In this document: piece after piece, positions 38,279-50,563 of the stretch | Numbering within the stretch: the stretch's first letter is position 1 | How the letters are laid out: each line of letters opens with the position of its first letter | Origin: Microbacterium imperiale | Lineage (GTDB): Bacteria; Actinomycetota; Actinomycetes; Actinomycetales; Microbacteriaceae | Direction of reading: 5' to 3' | Assembly: GCF_017876655.1 (NCBI RefSeq) | Contig: NZ_JAGIOK010000001.1 | Coordinates: forward strand, 2,480,001 to 2,544,000 | Length of the DNA stretch: 64,000 nucleotides | Notes under the pieces: generated by a model | Told to the model about the DNA's origin: nothing | The model's database searches: none | Seen by the model: only the letters and a program-made list of their open reading frames with translations | Program-made: the position numbers and the translations under genes

Positions 38279-39511
38279 TCAGGCCAGCGACCGCAGCGGC
38301 GCCGGGGCGAGCAGCTCGGCCGCGGCGGCGATGAGGTCTCGCGCGACCGGATCGGGCGCGTAGTCGGCCATCTGCGCGCGGGCGTGCTCGGCGAGCGTGT
38401 GCGCCCAGCTCGGGTGCCGCAGCGCCACCGTGATGGCGGCCGCGAGGCGCTCGGGATCAGCGGGCGGAACGCTCTGGCAGTCCTGCCCGTCCGTGCAGAA
38501 GTCGTCGAATCCGCTGCCGGAGGTCACCACCAGCGGCGTCCCGATCGCCTTGACCTCGAGCGCGACGTTGCCGAAGCCCTCCCACCGCGAGGGGCAGATC
38601 GCGACGTCGGCCCGCGCGATGGCGCCGTAGATCTCGTCGCCGCCGACATGACCGAGCCAGATGACGCGGTCGCGTGCCGTCGGCGGCAGCAGCTCGCGCA
38701 GGGCATCGCGAGTGGGTTCGAAGCGCGCATCGCCCCCGGCGCCGGCGAGGACGAGTCGCGCATCGGGAATCTCGGCGTGCACGCGGGCGAACGCCGCGAC
38801 GGCATCCTCGACGCCCTTGCGCCGTTCGGAGCGCCCGAGGAACAGCACGACGGGCGCGCCGTCGTCGGGCCACGCCGGGGGCGGGGCGGCGACGAGCGCC
38901 GCGGCGGCGACGGCCTCGACGTCGATGCAGTTGCGCACGACGCGGGCGGTCGGCAGCGCCGGGTAGAGCGCGGCGGTGCGCTCGAGCATCGCCGCGGAGA
39001 TCGCGATGACGCCCGCCGAGCGTTCGAGCTGACGGCGCTCGGCGTTCATCTGCACGATCCGCGAGACACGCGTGTCGACGGGCAGGTCGCGCAGCGACAG
39101 TCCTGACACCTCGTCGGCCAGACGCGCACCCGTGGCGAGGTTGGTCAGCAGGGGAGCGCCGGGCGGGAGGACCGAACCCAGACCCGCCCATTCGGGCGCG
39201 AACACGACGTCGTAGCGGCCCCGCCGGTACGTGCGGCGCAGGCGTCGAGCCCGCGCGCCGATCGCGTGGGGTCGATGATGCGTCGGGATGGTCGCACGAT
39301 CGACCAGGCGCACCCCGCCGGGGGCCTCATCGGCGACGATGTCGCCCTCGGCGAGCACGGCGAGGTCGACCTCGACGCCCTGGCGCACGAGCGCCGGGAG
39401 GAGAGCCGCGTAGTGCCGTCCGATGCCGCCGGTGTAGGCGGTGACCCCGGCGTACTCGGTCGTGGCCACGAGCCAGCGCGGCGCGTCCGAACCGTCTCGT
39501 CGTGTCCCCAT
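38279..39511 (-). CDS. family 4 glycosyltransferase
   Basis: A 410-residue GT-B enzyme. TTEYAGVTAYTGGIGRHYAA is the N-terminal glycine-rich loop; VVLFLGRSERRKGVEDAVAA begins the donor domain; SRWEGFGNVALEVKAIGTPL carries E-x7-E. IVQMNAERRQLERSAGVIAI links the two domains. It is convergent with the four-gene operon and 87 bases downstream of another GT4 gene on the same strand, with which it may be cotranscribed. Confidence 0.9.
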   Translation of the reverse strand: MGTRRDGSDAPRWLVATTEYAGVTAYTGGIGRHYAALLPALVRQGVEVDLAVLAEGDIVADEAPGGVRLVDRATIPTHHRPHAIGARARRLRRTYRRGRYDVVFAPEWAGLGSVLPPGAPLLTNLATGARLADEVSGLSLRDLPVDTRVSRIVQMNAERRQLERSAGVIAISAAMLERTAALYPALPTARVVRNCIDVEAVAAAALVAAPPPAWPDDGAPVVLFLGRSERRKGVEDAVAAFARVHAEIPDARLVLAGAGGDARFEPTRDALRELLPPTARDRVIWLGHVGGDEIYGAIARADVAICPSRWEGFGNVALEVKAIGTPLVVTSGSGFDDFCTDGQDCQSVPPADPERLAAAITVALRHPSWAHTLAEHARAQMADYAPDPVARDLIAAAAELLAPAPLRSLA

Positions 39512-39598
39512 CGTGGCGTCGCCTCCTCCGCGTCCGCCACAGCGTGTCTCATCACCGTCCCGGCGCGGACGGGCCTTGACGCCGCGCCGGGCGGAGGG

Positions 39599-41089
39599 CT
39601 ATCGCGCGCGGCGCGCGAGCTTTCGGGCTCGGCGCACGACCGCCCGGACCCGGCGGAGCACCGCCCGCGCCGCGCGTCGTGCTTCGCGCACCAGCGGCTG
39701 CGTCCGGCGATGCAGGCGTCGCCGTCGCTGCGCCGTCCGCAGCACCGACGCCCACCGTCGGCGGATGCGTTCGGCGCTGTACTCCGCCGCGGTGGCGCGA
39801 GCCTGTGCGCGCAGCGCGGCGCGGCGCTCCGGCGACAACCGCGCGGCGGCGCGGATGGCCTCGGCGAGGGCGTCGACGTCGCCGTCGGGGACGAGCCAGC
39901 CGTTCTCGCCGTCGCGGATGAGGTCGGCCGGACCGTAGGCGATGTCATACGCGATCGGCAGGCACCCGGCGGCCATCGCCTCGACGAGGACGAGCCCGAA
40001 CGCCTCCGACCTGCTCGTCAGCAGCAGCACGCTCGCCGCTGCGAGGGCACTCGCCGGGTCGTCGGTGTGTCCGTGGAAGCGGATCGCGGGATCGCCCGCC
40101 GCCCGCTCGGCGAGCTCGTCGGCGCGCGAGCCGGTGCCGTACACGTCGAGGCGAATCGACGGGCCCGGGTCGTGGTGCACCTGCATGACCGCGTCGAGGG
40201 CGTCGTCGACGCGCTTGATGGGCTCGAGCCGGGCGATCACGGCAGCGGCGGTGCGATCCGCCTCCGCGGGCAACGCGCTCGCGGGCAGCGGTGACACCGG
40301 GTGGGCCACCGTGGTCAGGAACGGGCGCGGCCCGACGAGCGCGCGCACGTCGCGCCGCTGGGCCTCGGTCGCGAAGGCCACGGCGTCGAAGTCGTCGAGG
40401 CGTGAGAACACGGGCTGACGCGAGGCGCGCACCGATCCCGGCGTCGACCCGCGGTGCGAGCCGTGGATCACATGCACGACCGTCACGTGGGGGCGGCGGT
40501 AGTCCGCGGCGAACGGCGCGACGGTCTTGCTGTCGACGATGACGAAGGCCTCCGCGCCGCCGACGAGGCTGTCGAGCCAGTCGCTGTAGAGGTCGTACCG
40601 CCGGCGCCACGACCGCACCGGGCTGCCGGCCGCGTCGCACGCGACGAGCAGGCGCCCGCCGCCGGCCGGCCGCCGCTCCGAAAGGGCGATCGAGCCGTCG
40701 GCGCGCAGATGATCGATGTCACGGGGGCGGCCGTCGTCGCCGAGCCGGACGCGTCGCACGACGACCCCGTCGACCTCGTCCGTGATCGTGCCGTCCTCGC
40801 CTGCGCGCAGGGCCGGGGGAGCCGGTCGTGCGTTCGGCGACGGCGGGATATCGCCCGAGCGGGCCCAGTCGTAGAGGTTCCGCACCCGCACCCCGATCGT
40901 GGCGAGGTCGTCGAACTCGGGGCCGAGCGGAGCGGGCCGGGGATCGAGGGTCAGGACGTCGACCGGGGTGCCGGCTTCGGCGAACATCCGGCTGCGCTCA
41001 AGCAGCGCCGTCGTCATCCCGCCGTACGGCGTCGCGATGCCCCAGGTCAGGGCGAAGTGCCGTCCGGCCGGAAGGTCGTGGGCGGTCAT
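39599..41089 (-). CDS. family 4 glycosyltransferase with TagE-like layout
   Basis: A 496-residue GT-B enzyme with an extended N-terminal region (about 190 residues with a beta-rich insert, EDGTITDEVDGVVVRRVRLG), as in poly(glycerol-phosphate) glucosyltransferases TagE/TarM and related GtfA proteins. VTVVHVIHGSHRGS and AVIARLEPIKRVDDALDAV are typical of that group, and SRSEAFGLVLVEAMAAGCLP has E-x7-E. The C-terminus is extremely Arg-rich (over 20 Arg in the last 60 residues), which may bind membrane or anionic polymer. A teichoic-acid-like acceptor is plausible but not proven. Confidence 0.85.
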   Translation of the reverse strand: MTAHDLPAGRHFALTWGIATPYGGMTTALLERSRMFAEAGTPVDVLTLDPRPAPLGPEFDDLATIGVRVRNLYDWARSGDIPPSPNARPAPPALRAGEDGTITDEVDGVVVRRVRLGDDGRPRDIDHLRADGSIALSERRPAGGGRLLVACDAAGSPVRSWRRRYDLYSDWLDSLVGGAEAFVIVDSKTVAPFAADYRRPHVTVVHVIHGSHRGSTPGSVRASRQPVFSRLDDFDAVAFATEAQRRDVRALVGPRPFLTTVAHPVSPLPASALPAEADRTAAAVIARLEPIKRVDDALDAVMQVHHDPGPSIRLDVYGTGSRADELAERAAGDPAIRFHGHTDDPASALAAASVLLLTSRSEAFGLVLVEAMAAGCLPIAYDIAYGPADLIRDGENGWLVPDGDVDALAEAIRAAARLSPERRAALRAQARATAAEYSAERIRRRWASVLRTAQRRRRLHRRTQPLVREARRAARAVLRRVRAVVRRARKLARRAR

Positions 41090-41093
41090 CGCG

Positions 41094-41789
41094 TCACCGC
41101 GGTCCCGGACGCACCGACACGTCGGGCACGAGCGCGTCCCGCGGCAGGTCGAGCGCGGCGAGGACGGTCGTGGCCACCGACTCCGGGTCGATGAAGGCCG
41201 CGGGGTCGTACGCGCGCCCCTCCTGCCGGTGCACCTCCTCCTGCATCGGCGTCGCCGTGCGTCCCGGGTACACGGTCGTCACGCGGACGCCGTGGGACGC
41301 CTCTTCGCCGCGGAGTGCGTCCGCCAGAGCCTTCAGGCCGTGCTTCGAGGCGGCGTAGGCGCTCCAGTCCGGGTGAGCGGTCAGGCCGGCACCGGAGTTG
41401 ACGAACAGCACCTGGCCGCGCGCCGCGCGCACGGCGGGCAGGGTGAGCCGCGTCAGCTCGGCGGCAGCGACGAGGTTGACGGTGAGCTGGTCGATCCACG
41501 CGCTCGGACGCAGCTGAGCGACGGGGCCGAGCTCGACGATGCCGGCCCCGTGGATCACGGTGTCGATCGTGTCGGGCAGGGCGGTCGCCGCCAACGCGTC
41601 GGCGAGGGAGTCGGGATGCCGCAGATCGGCGGCCACACCCTCAGCGCCCGGCAGCAGCGCCGCCAGCTCGTCGGCCCTCGTCCGGCTGCGCCCGACGAGG
41701 ATCAGGCGATCGCCGCGATCGGCGAGGCGACGGGCGATCGCCAGGCCGATGCCCGACCCCGCTCCGGTGATGAGGTGCGTCTGCGTCAT
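41094..41789 (-). CDS. short-chain dehydrogenase/reductase
   Basis: A 231-residue classical SDR. Cofactor motif LITGAGSGIGLAIARRLADR, NADP-type Arg after strand 2 (VGRSRTR), active-site Ser in LFVNSGAGL and the catalytic pair in YAASKHGLKALADAL. VYPGRTATPM follows as in carbonyl reductases. It starts at ATG 41,789; a longer frame to 42,926 is a shadow of the PTS gene. It is the first gene of the minus-strand unit that continues with the TagE-like glycosyltransferase four bases downstream. Substrate unknown. Confidence 0.88.
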   Translation of the reverse strand: MTQTHLITGAGSGIGLAIARRLADRGDRLILVGRSRTRADELAALLPGAEGVAADLRHPDSLADALAATALPDTIDTVIHGAGIVELGPVAQLRPSAWIDQLTVNLVAAAELTRLTLPAVRAARGQVLFVNSGAGLTAHPDWSAYAASKHGLKALADALRGEEASHGVRVTTVYPGRTATPMQEEVHRQEGRAYDPAAFIDPESVATTVLAALDLPRDALVPDVSVRPGPR

Positions 41790-41874
41790 GCGTCCATCGT
41801 CCCATCCGGGCGGCGTCGCTCCGGTGCGCGTTTGCACCGTCGCTGGGATCGTGGGACGATCATGGCGGACATGT

Positions 41875-41937
41875 GACTGGTCATGCAGGCAGGATCCGAA
41901 CGTACGTGCATCGCACGGCGCTCGGGTCCTTTTTTTT
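41875..41937 (+). promoter_or_regulatory. RAT-like antiterminator site overlapping a terminator, before the PTS gene
   Basis: GGATCCGA (41,892-41,899) pairs with TCGGGTCC (41,922-41,929, one G-U pair), followed by eight T: a rho-independent terminator in the leader, 71 bases before the PTS ATG. The bases just upstream (41,875-41,899, including GGTCATGCAGGCAGGATCC) overlap its 5' arm and resemble the RNA hairpin bound by BglG/LicT proteins. TGCAGGCA and TGCCTGCA on both sides could form an outer stem. A BglG-family gene closes the operon, so antitermination by it is likely. Confidence 0.75.
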
Positions 41938-42008
41938 ATTGCCTGCAGCCGGCGCCGGAGCGGAGCCGCTCCAGCGGCACGGTCCGGGATTCCACAGGAG
42001 GAAAACGA

Positions 42009-45351
<3,343 letters not shown>

Positions 45352-45392
45352 CCCCACTGCTCCACGAGCGTGAGGCCGGGTCGATGAGGACA

Positions 45393-46223
45393 GGCATGCA
45401 GATCATCAAGAAGGTGCTCAATTCGAGCGTCGTGCTCGTCGAGGACGAGCGCGGCGTCGAACGGGTGCTGCTGGGCAAGGGAATCGGCTTCGGCGCCAAG
45501 CCCGGCGGAGTCGTCGACGAGGGCGCGACGGACCGGGTGTTCGTCGCGCTCGACGACGCGGACCAGCGCAACCTCGTCGAGTTGCTCGCGCAGATCCCGG
45601 GTGAGTTCGTCGAGCTCACCCGCGAGATCGTGCGCGACGCCGTCGCGGCGGGTCTCGATCTCGATCCGCACATCTATCTGACCCTCACCGACCACCTCCA
45701 CTTCGCCGTCGAGCGTCACCGTCGTGGGCTGGTCGTGGTGAACCGGCTGGCGTGGGAGCTGCGCACCGTCTACCCGGACGAGTACGCGGTCGGCCAGCGG
45801 GGCGTCGAGCTGCTGCGGACGCGCATGCGCGTCGAGGTCCCCGACGAGGAGGCCGCGAACATCGCCTTCCACCTCGCGAATGCTGCCAACGGCCGAGCGG
45901 GTGCCGACACGATGCATGTCGTGCGGCTGATCTCGGCGGCGACGACCATCGTCACCAACACGACCGGCATCGTCTTCTCGGATGACCTGCACTCGTCGCG
46001 CTTCCTCGTGCACCTGCAGTACTTCGCCGAGCGGGTGTTCGCCGGGCGCATGCTCGAGAGCGACGACGGGTTCCTCTTCGAGAGCATGGGGCAGCGGCAT
46101 CCGCGCGCCCTGTCGACCGCCGAGCGCGTGCGCGCCCTGGTGCGGGCTCAGCACGACATCGAGGTCTCCGACGACGAGGTCGCCTACCTCGCGCTGCACA
46201 TCGCCCGCGCCGTTCCGGGGTGA
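45393..46223 (+). CDS. licT: BglG/LicT-family transcriptional antiterminator
   Basis: A 276-residue RNA-binding regulator. Residues 1-60 are the CAT-RBD domain (MQIIKKVLNSSVVLVEDERG, then LLGKGIGFGAKPG), and two PRD domains follow (about 65-170 and 172-276) with the phosphorylatable His residues in LTDHLHFAVERH and in LHSSRFLVHLQYFAERVF. It binds the RAT site in the leader and prevents termination when the PTS substrate is present. ATG at 45,393 is preferred: the protein then starts exactly like known LicT proteins and GAGGA lies seven bases upstream. Confidence 0.92.
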   Translation, partial: GMQIIKKVLNSSVVLVEDERGVERVLLGKGIGFGAKPGGVVDEGATDRVFVALDDADQRNLVELLAQIPGEFVELTREIVRDAVAAGLDLDPHIYLTLTDHLHFAVERHRRGLVVVNRLAWELRTVYPDEYAVGQRGVELLRTRMRVEVPDEEAANIAFHLANAANGRAGADTMHVVRLISAATTIVTNTTGIVFSDDLHSSRFLVHLQYFAERVFAGRMLESDDGFLFESMGQRHPRALSTAERVRALVRAQHDIEVSDDEVAYLALHIARAVPG

Positions 46224-46230
46224 TCCCGCC

Positions 46231-47034
46231 TCAGTAGCCGGCGCGGGCGGTGCGGTCGGCCTCGGGCACCCACGCCGCCGCGAGCGCCTCGGAGCCGCGG
46301 GCGAGCAGCGCGACGTCGGCGCCGACGAGAAGGAAGTCGGCACCGGCCTCGGCGTAGTCGCGGGCGAGCGCGGGGTCGAAGGCGTTGACCCCGACGGGCG
46401 TGCCCGCCGACTGCGCGTCCGCGAGGACGCGTCGCACGGCGGCGACGACCTCGGGATGGGGCTGCTGGCCGAGCAGCCCCATGGACGCGGCGAGGTCGCT
46501 GGGTCCGACGAATACGCCGTCGACGCCGTCGACCGCCGCGATGCCCGCTGCCGCCTCCACCGCGGTGGCCGTCTCGATCTGCACGACGAGCGACACGTGC
46601 TCGTCGGCATCGGCCAGATAGTCGTCGACGCGGTTCCACCGCGCCGAGCGCGCCAGGGCCGACCCCACCCCGCGGACACCGCGCGGGGGATAGCGCACCG
46701 CGCGCACGGCCGCCTCGGCCTCGGCGACCGACGACACCATCGGCACGATCACGTTCTGGGCGCCCAGATCGAGCACCTGCTTGATCACGACCGGATCGGC
46801 TGTCGGAACGCGAACGAGCGTCGTGACGGGCGATGCCGCCGTGGCCTGCAGCTGCGCGAGCACCGATTCGAGGCCGTTGGGCGAGTGCTCCATGTCGATG
46901 AGGATCCAGTCGAGGCCGGCGCCGGCGCAGATCTCGGCGACCAGCGGCGACCCCGAGCACACCCACATGCCCGCCAGGGGGCGGTCCGCCTGCGCGAGCG
47001 CGTCGCGGAGGGTCGGGCTCAGACGAAACGGCAT
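46231..47034 (-). CDS. hpaI: 4-hydroxy-2-oxoheptanedioate aldolase (HpaI family)
   Basis: A 267-residue class II pyruvate aldolase, last step of homoprotocatechuate breakdown (yielding pyruvate and succinate semialdehyde). Motifs: GLDWILIDMEHSPNG, VRVPTADPVVIKQVLDLGAQ, VVQIETATAVEAAAGIAAV with the metal-binding Glu, and FVGPSDLAASMGLLGQ with the Asp. ATG at 47,034 is used, overlapping the end of hpaH by 16 bases. It is the last gene of the minus-strand hpa operon. Confidence 0.9.
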   Translation of the reverse strand: MPFRLSPTLRDALAQADRPLAGMWVCSGSPLVAEICAGAGLDWILIDMEHSPNGLESVLAQLQATAASPVTTLVRVPTADPVVIKQVLDLGAQNVIVPMVSSVAEAEAAVRAVRYPPRGVRGVGSALARSARWNRVDDYLADADEHVSLVVQIETATAVEAAAGIAAVDGVDGVFVGPSDLAASMGLLGQQPHPEVVAAVRRVLADAQSAGTPVGVNAFDPALARDYAEAGADFLLVGADVALLARGSEALAAAWVPEADRTARAGY

Positions 47035-47804
47035 GCGATCACTCCCATCGGGCCATAGTCGCAGCGCACCTCGTCGCCGCGCGAGACCCACATCGGCCGG
47101 GTGAACGAGCCCGCGAGGATGATCTCGCCGGCCTCGAGCCGCGCCCCGTGCTGCGCGACCTTGTTCGCGAGCCAGGCCACGCCGGTCGCGGGGTGTCCGA
47201 GCACGCCGGCCGCGACACCCGTTTCCTCGATCTCGCCGTTGCGCGAGAGCAGCGCCGGCACCCACCGCAGGTCGATCTCGTCGGGGCGTCGCCGCTCGGT
47301 GCCGAGCACCATCGCGCCGTAGGCGGCGTTGTCGGCGATCGTGTCGACGATCGTGCGCCCCTCGAGCTCGATGTGCGAGTTGAGCACCTCGAGGGCCGGG
47401 ACGGCGTAGTCGATCGCGTCGAGCGCGTCGTCGAGCGTGCAGTCCGGTCCGGCGAGGGGGCGGGCGAGCACGAAGGCGAGCTCGACCTCGATCCGGACGT
47501 TCGAGAACCGCCGGGTGGGGATCTCGGAACCCGAGTCGAAGACGGTGTCGTCGAACATGACGCCGTAGTCGGGCTCGGTGATGCCGGTCGCCTGCTGCAT
47601 CGCTTTCGAGGTCAGCCCGATCTTGCGGCCGACCAGCCGGCGGCCCGAGGCGATCATCCGGTCGCGCCACACGCCCTGGATCGCGTACGAGTCCTCGACC
47701 GTGGCGTCGGGATAGCGGGCGGTGATGCGCGGGATGACGCCGTGCGTGCGATCGGCCTCGGCCAGCTCGTCGGCGATCGCGGCGATGTCGTCGGGGGAGA
47801 GCAT
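47019..47804 (-). CDS. hpaH: 2-oxo-hept-4-ene-1,7-dioate hydratase (HpaH family)
   Basis: A 261-residue hydratase of the MhpD/HpaH/fumarylacetoacetase-related family, adding water to 2-oxohept-4-enedioate. RKIGLTSKAMQQATGI, YGVMFDDTVFDSG and RIEVELAFVLARPL (metal-binding Glu pair) are typical, as is VLNSHIELEGRTIVDTIADN. GAGAGGA lies before the ATG at 47,804. It sits between hpaD and hpaI, the order expected for the pathway. Confidence 0.9.
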   Translation of the reverse strand: MLSPDDIAAIADELAEADRTHGVIPRITARYPDATVEDSYAIQGVWRDRMIASGRRLVGRKIGLTSKAMQQATGITEPDYGVMFDDTVFDSGSEIPTRRFSNVRIEVELAFVLARPLAGPDCTLDDALDAIDYAVPALEVLNSHIELEGRTIVDTIADNAAYGAMVLGTERRRPDEIDLRWVPALLSRNGEIEETGVAAGVLGHPATGVAWLANKVAQHGARLEAGEIILAGSFTRPMWVSRGDEVRCDYGPMGVIACRFV

Positions 47805-47814
47805 GAGCGTCCTC

Positions 47815-48972
47815 TCAGAGCTGGTGCCCGAGCTTGTACTCACCCGGACGATCCGCGCGCTCATCCTCGTCGGGCCGGGTGTACGAGAACCCGTCGGCGC
47901 CGATCGTGACCGCCATCTCGGAGTCGTCCGTGCGGGCGCGCAGCGGCTGCGGGTTGCCGTCGAGGTCGAGGACGGGCGATGCCTCGGTGTACCAGGACGG
48001 CACGACGGCGTTCCCCCACCAGTCCCGGCGCTGGTTGTCGTGGACGTCCCACGTCACGACGGGGTTGTCGGGATCGCCTGTGTAGTAGTCCTGCGTGTAG
48101 ATCTCGACGCGGTGGCCGTCGGGGTCGCGCAGGTAGAGGTAGAACGCGTTCGACACCCCGTGGCGCCCGGGCCCGCGTTCGATCGCGTCGGAGCGGCGGA
48201 GAGCGCCGAGCTTGTCGCAGATCGCGAGGATGTTGTGCTTCTCGTGCGTCGCGAAGGCCACGTGGTGCATGCGGGGTCCGTCGCCGCCGGTCATCGCCGT
48301 GTCGTGGACGGTGGGCTTGCGCCGCATCCAGGCCGCGTAGACGGTGCCGGCCTCGTCCTGGATGTCCTCGGTCACGCGGAATCCGAGTGCCTGCATGAAG
48401 CTCACGGCGCGCGGGACGTCGGGAGTGACCTGGTTGAAGTGATCGAGACGCACGAGCTCGCCGGGGGTGTGCAGGTCGTAGCGCCACGAGAGGCGCTCGA
48501 CGTGGTCGGTCTGGAAGAAGAACTCGTAGGGGAAGCCGAGGGGGTCCTCGACGCGGACGGAGTCGCCGATGCCTCGCACGAAGCCGCCGGGACGCCGCTC
48601 GACGCGGCATCCGAGCTCGGTGTAGAACGCGACGGCGCGGTCGAGGTCGTCGGCCGAGCGCACGCGGTACGAGAACGCTGCGACGGCCGCGATCGGCCCC
48701 TGCCGCAGGACGAGGTTGTGGTGGATGAATTCCTCGGTCGAGCGGAGGTAGATCGCCTCGTCGTCCTCTTCGGTGACGTAGAGCCCGAGCACGTCGACGT
48801 AGAACTCGCGCGATGCGGCGAGGTCGGTGACGATCAGCTCCATGTAGGCGCACCGCAGGATGTCGGGGGCCGGTGCGGCCGGCGTCGGGATCGGGTCGTC
48901 GCAGGCGATCGGGGCCTCGGGGCTCACGAAGAAGCCCGACGAAGTCCGGGTCATCTGGTCGCGGTGGGTCAT
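47815..48972 (-). CDS. hpaD: 3,4-dihydroxyphenylacetate (homoprotocatechuate) 2,3-dioxygenase
   Basis: A 385-residue type I extradiol dioxygenase with two vicinal-oxygen-chelate modules, opening the ring of homoprotocatechuate. Metal ligands: His in VRLDHFNQVTPDV, His in RMHHVAFATH and Glu in RVEIYTQDYYTGDP; the catalytic His is in TVHDTAMTGGDG. From memory the sequence closely follows the Fe(II) HPCD of Brevibacterium fuscum along its whole length, including the lid-forming C-terminus (VTIGADGFSYTR). The N-terminus is about 30 residues longer than that enzyme. This gene fixes the pathway. Confidence 0.95.
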   Translation of the reverse strand: MTHRDQMTRTSSGFFVSPEAPIACDDPIPTPAAPAPDILRCAYMELIVTDLAASREFYVDVLGLYVTEEDDEAIYLRSTEEFIHHNLVLRQGPIAAVAAFSYRVRSADDLDRAVAFYTELGCRVERRPGGFVRGIGDSVRVEDPLGFPYEFFFQTDHVERLSWRYDLHTPGELVRLDHFNQVTPDVPRAVSFMQALGFRVTEDIQDEAGTVYAAWMRRKPTVHDTAMTGGDGPRMHHVAFATHEKHNILAICDKLGALRRSDAIERGPGRHGVSNAFYLYLRDPDGHRVEIYTQDYYTGDPDNPVVTWDVHDNQRRDWWGNAVVPSWYTEASPVLDLDGNPQPLRARTDDSEMAVTIGADGFSYTRPDEDERADRPGEYKLGHQL

Positions 48973-49025
48973 GACAGCGTCCTTGCTCTCGATGTCGGGT
49001 GGGTCCGGCGAATCCGGTCAGCGGG

Positions 49026-50537
49026 TCAGCTCTTGCCGAAGGTGGGGTTGTGTACCGCCCCGAGGGTGATGTGCACCGCCTGCTGGTGGGTGTAGAAGTC
49101 GATCGAGCGGTAGCCGCCCTCGTGTCCGAGTCCTGACGCCTTGACGCCGCCGAAGGGGGTGCGCAGGTCGCGGACGTTGTTGGAGTTGAGCCAGACCATG
49201 CCGGCCTCCACGGCCTGCGAGAAGTTGTGCGCCCGCTTCAGGTCGTTGGTCCACACGTAGGCGGCGAGGCCGTAGCGCGTGTCGTTGGCGAGGGTGAGAG
49301 CCTCGGCATCCGTGTCGAACGGGGTGATGCACACGACCGGGCCGAAGATCTCCTCCTGGAAGATCCGCGCGGTCGGGGCGACGTCGGCGAAGACGGTCGG
49401 GGCGACGAAGGTCCCGGTCTCGAAACCGGCCGGGCGACCGCCGCCGGCGACGAGGCGGCCCTCGTTCTTGCCGAGTTCGACGTACGACATCACCTTGTCG
49501 AAGTGCTCGGGGTGCACGAGCGCGCCGACCTCGGTGGCGGGGTCGTGCGGATAGCCGACTCGCACGCGCTGCGCCTGGGCGGCGTAGCGCTCGACGAACT
49601 CGTCGTACACCGACCGCTCGACCAGGATGCGGCTGCCGGCCGTGCAGCGCTCGCCGTTGAGCGAGAACACGCCGAAGATCGTGGCGTCGATCGCGGCGTC
49701 GAGGTCGGCGTCGGCGAAGACGATCGCGGGGCTCTTGCCGCCGAGCTCCATCGACAGCCCCTTCAGGTGCGGGGCCGCGTTGGCGAAGATCAGCTGTCCG
49801 GTCGAGCTCTCGCCCGTGAACGAGATGAGGGGCACGTCGGGGTGCTTCACGAGCGCGTCACCCGCGTCCTCGCCGAGGCCGTTGACGAGGTTGAACACCC
49901 CCGGCGGCATCCCCGCCTCTTCGAAGATGCCCGCCCACAGCGACGCCGACAGCGGCGTGAACTCGGCCGGCTTCAGCACGACCGTGTTGCCGGTCGCGAG
50001 CGCCGGGGCGAGCTTCCACGACTCGAGCATGAACGGCGTGTTCCAGGGCGTGATGAGCCCGGCGACGCCGATGGGCTTGCGGTTGACGTAGTTGATCTGC
50101 CGACCCGGAACCTTGTACGTGTCGTCCGCCTGCGCGACGATCAGGTCGGCGAAGAACCGGAAGTTCTCGGCCGCGCGCCGCGCCTGCCCGAGAGCCTGTG
50201 TGATCGGCAGCCCGGAGTCGAACGACTCCAGCTCGGCGAGGCGGGCGTCGCGCGACTCGACGAGGTCGGCGACGCGGTGCAGCACGCGCGAGCGCTCGCG
50301 CGGCAGCATCCGGGGCCACGGTCCCTCGGTGAAGGCGCGCCGGGCGGCCGCGACGGCGGCATCGATGTCGGCCTTCTTGCCGGCGGCCGCCTGCAGGTAC
50401 ACGCGCCCGGTGACGGGGTCGAGGACGTCGAACGTGGCGCCGTCGACCGAGTCGACGAGCGTGCCGTCGATGTAGTGACGGATGCCGTCGGGTAGATCGG
50501 TCGGCGTGTGGGGGGTGGTCAGCGTCGAATCGGTCAT
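49026..50537 (-). CDS. hpaE: 5-carboxymethyl-2-hydroxymuconate semialdehyde dehydrogenase
   Basis: A 503-residue aldehyde dehydrogenase that oxidises the ring-cleavage aldehyde. GLITPWNTPFMLESWKLAPA, SFTGESSTGQLI (NAD site), catalytic Glu in SMELGGKSPAIVF, catalytic Cys in NGERCTAGSRILVE, and TPFGGVKASGLGHEGG at the end. ATG at 50,537 is used; the frame extension to 50,783 is a shadow of the GntR gene. It lies directly upstream of hpaD in the operon. Confidence 0.92.
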   Translation of the reverse strand: MTDSTLTTPHTPTDLPDGIRHYIDGTLVDSVDGATFDVLDPVTGRVYLQAAAGKKADIDAAVAAARRAFTEGPWPRMLPRERSRVLHRVADLVESRDARLAELESFDSGLPITQALGQARRAAENFRFFADLIVAQADDTYKVPGRQINYVNRKPIGVAGLITPWNTPFMLESWKLAPALATGNTVVLKPAEFTPLSASLWAGIFEEAGMPPGVFNLVNGLGEDAGDALVKHPDVPLISFTGESSTGQLIFANAAPHLKGLSMELGGKSPAIVFADADLDAAIDATIFGVFSLNGERCTAGSRILVERSVYDEFVERYAAQAQRVRVGYPHDPATEVGALVHPEHFDKVMSYVELGKNEGRLVAGGGRPAGFETGTFVAPTVFADVAPTARIFQEEIFGPVVCITPFDTDAEALTLANDTRYGLAAYVWTNDLKRAHNFSQAVEAGMVWLNSNNVRDLRTPFGGVKASGLGHEGGYRSIDFYTHQQAVHITLGAVHNPTFGKS

Positions 50538-50563
50538 GTCGAGCGTCCTTGCAGCGGGGGCGG

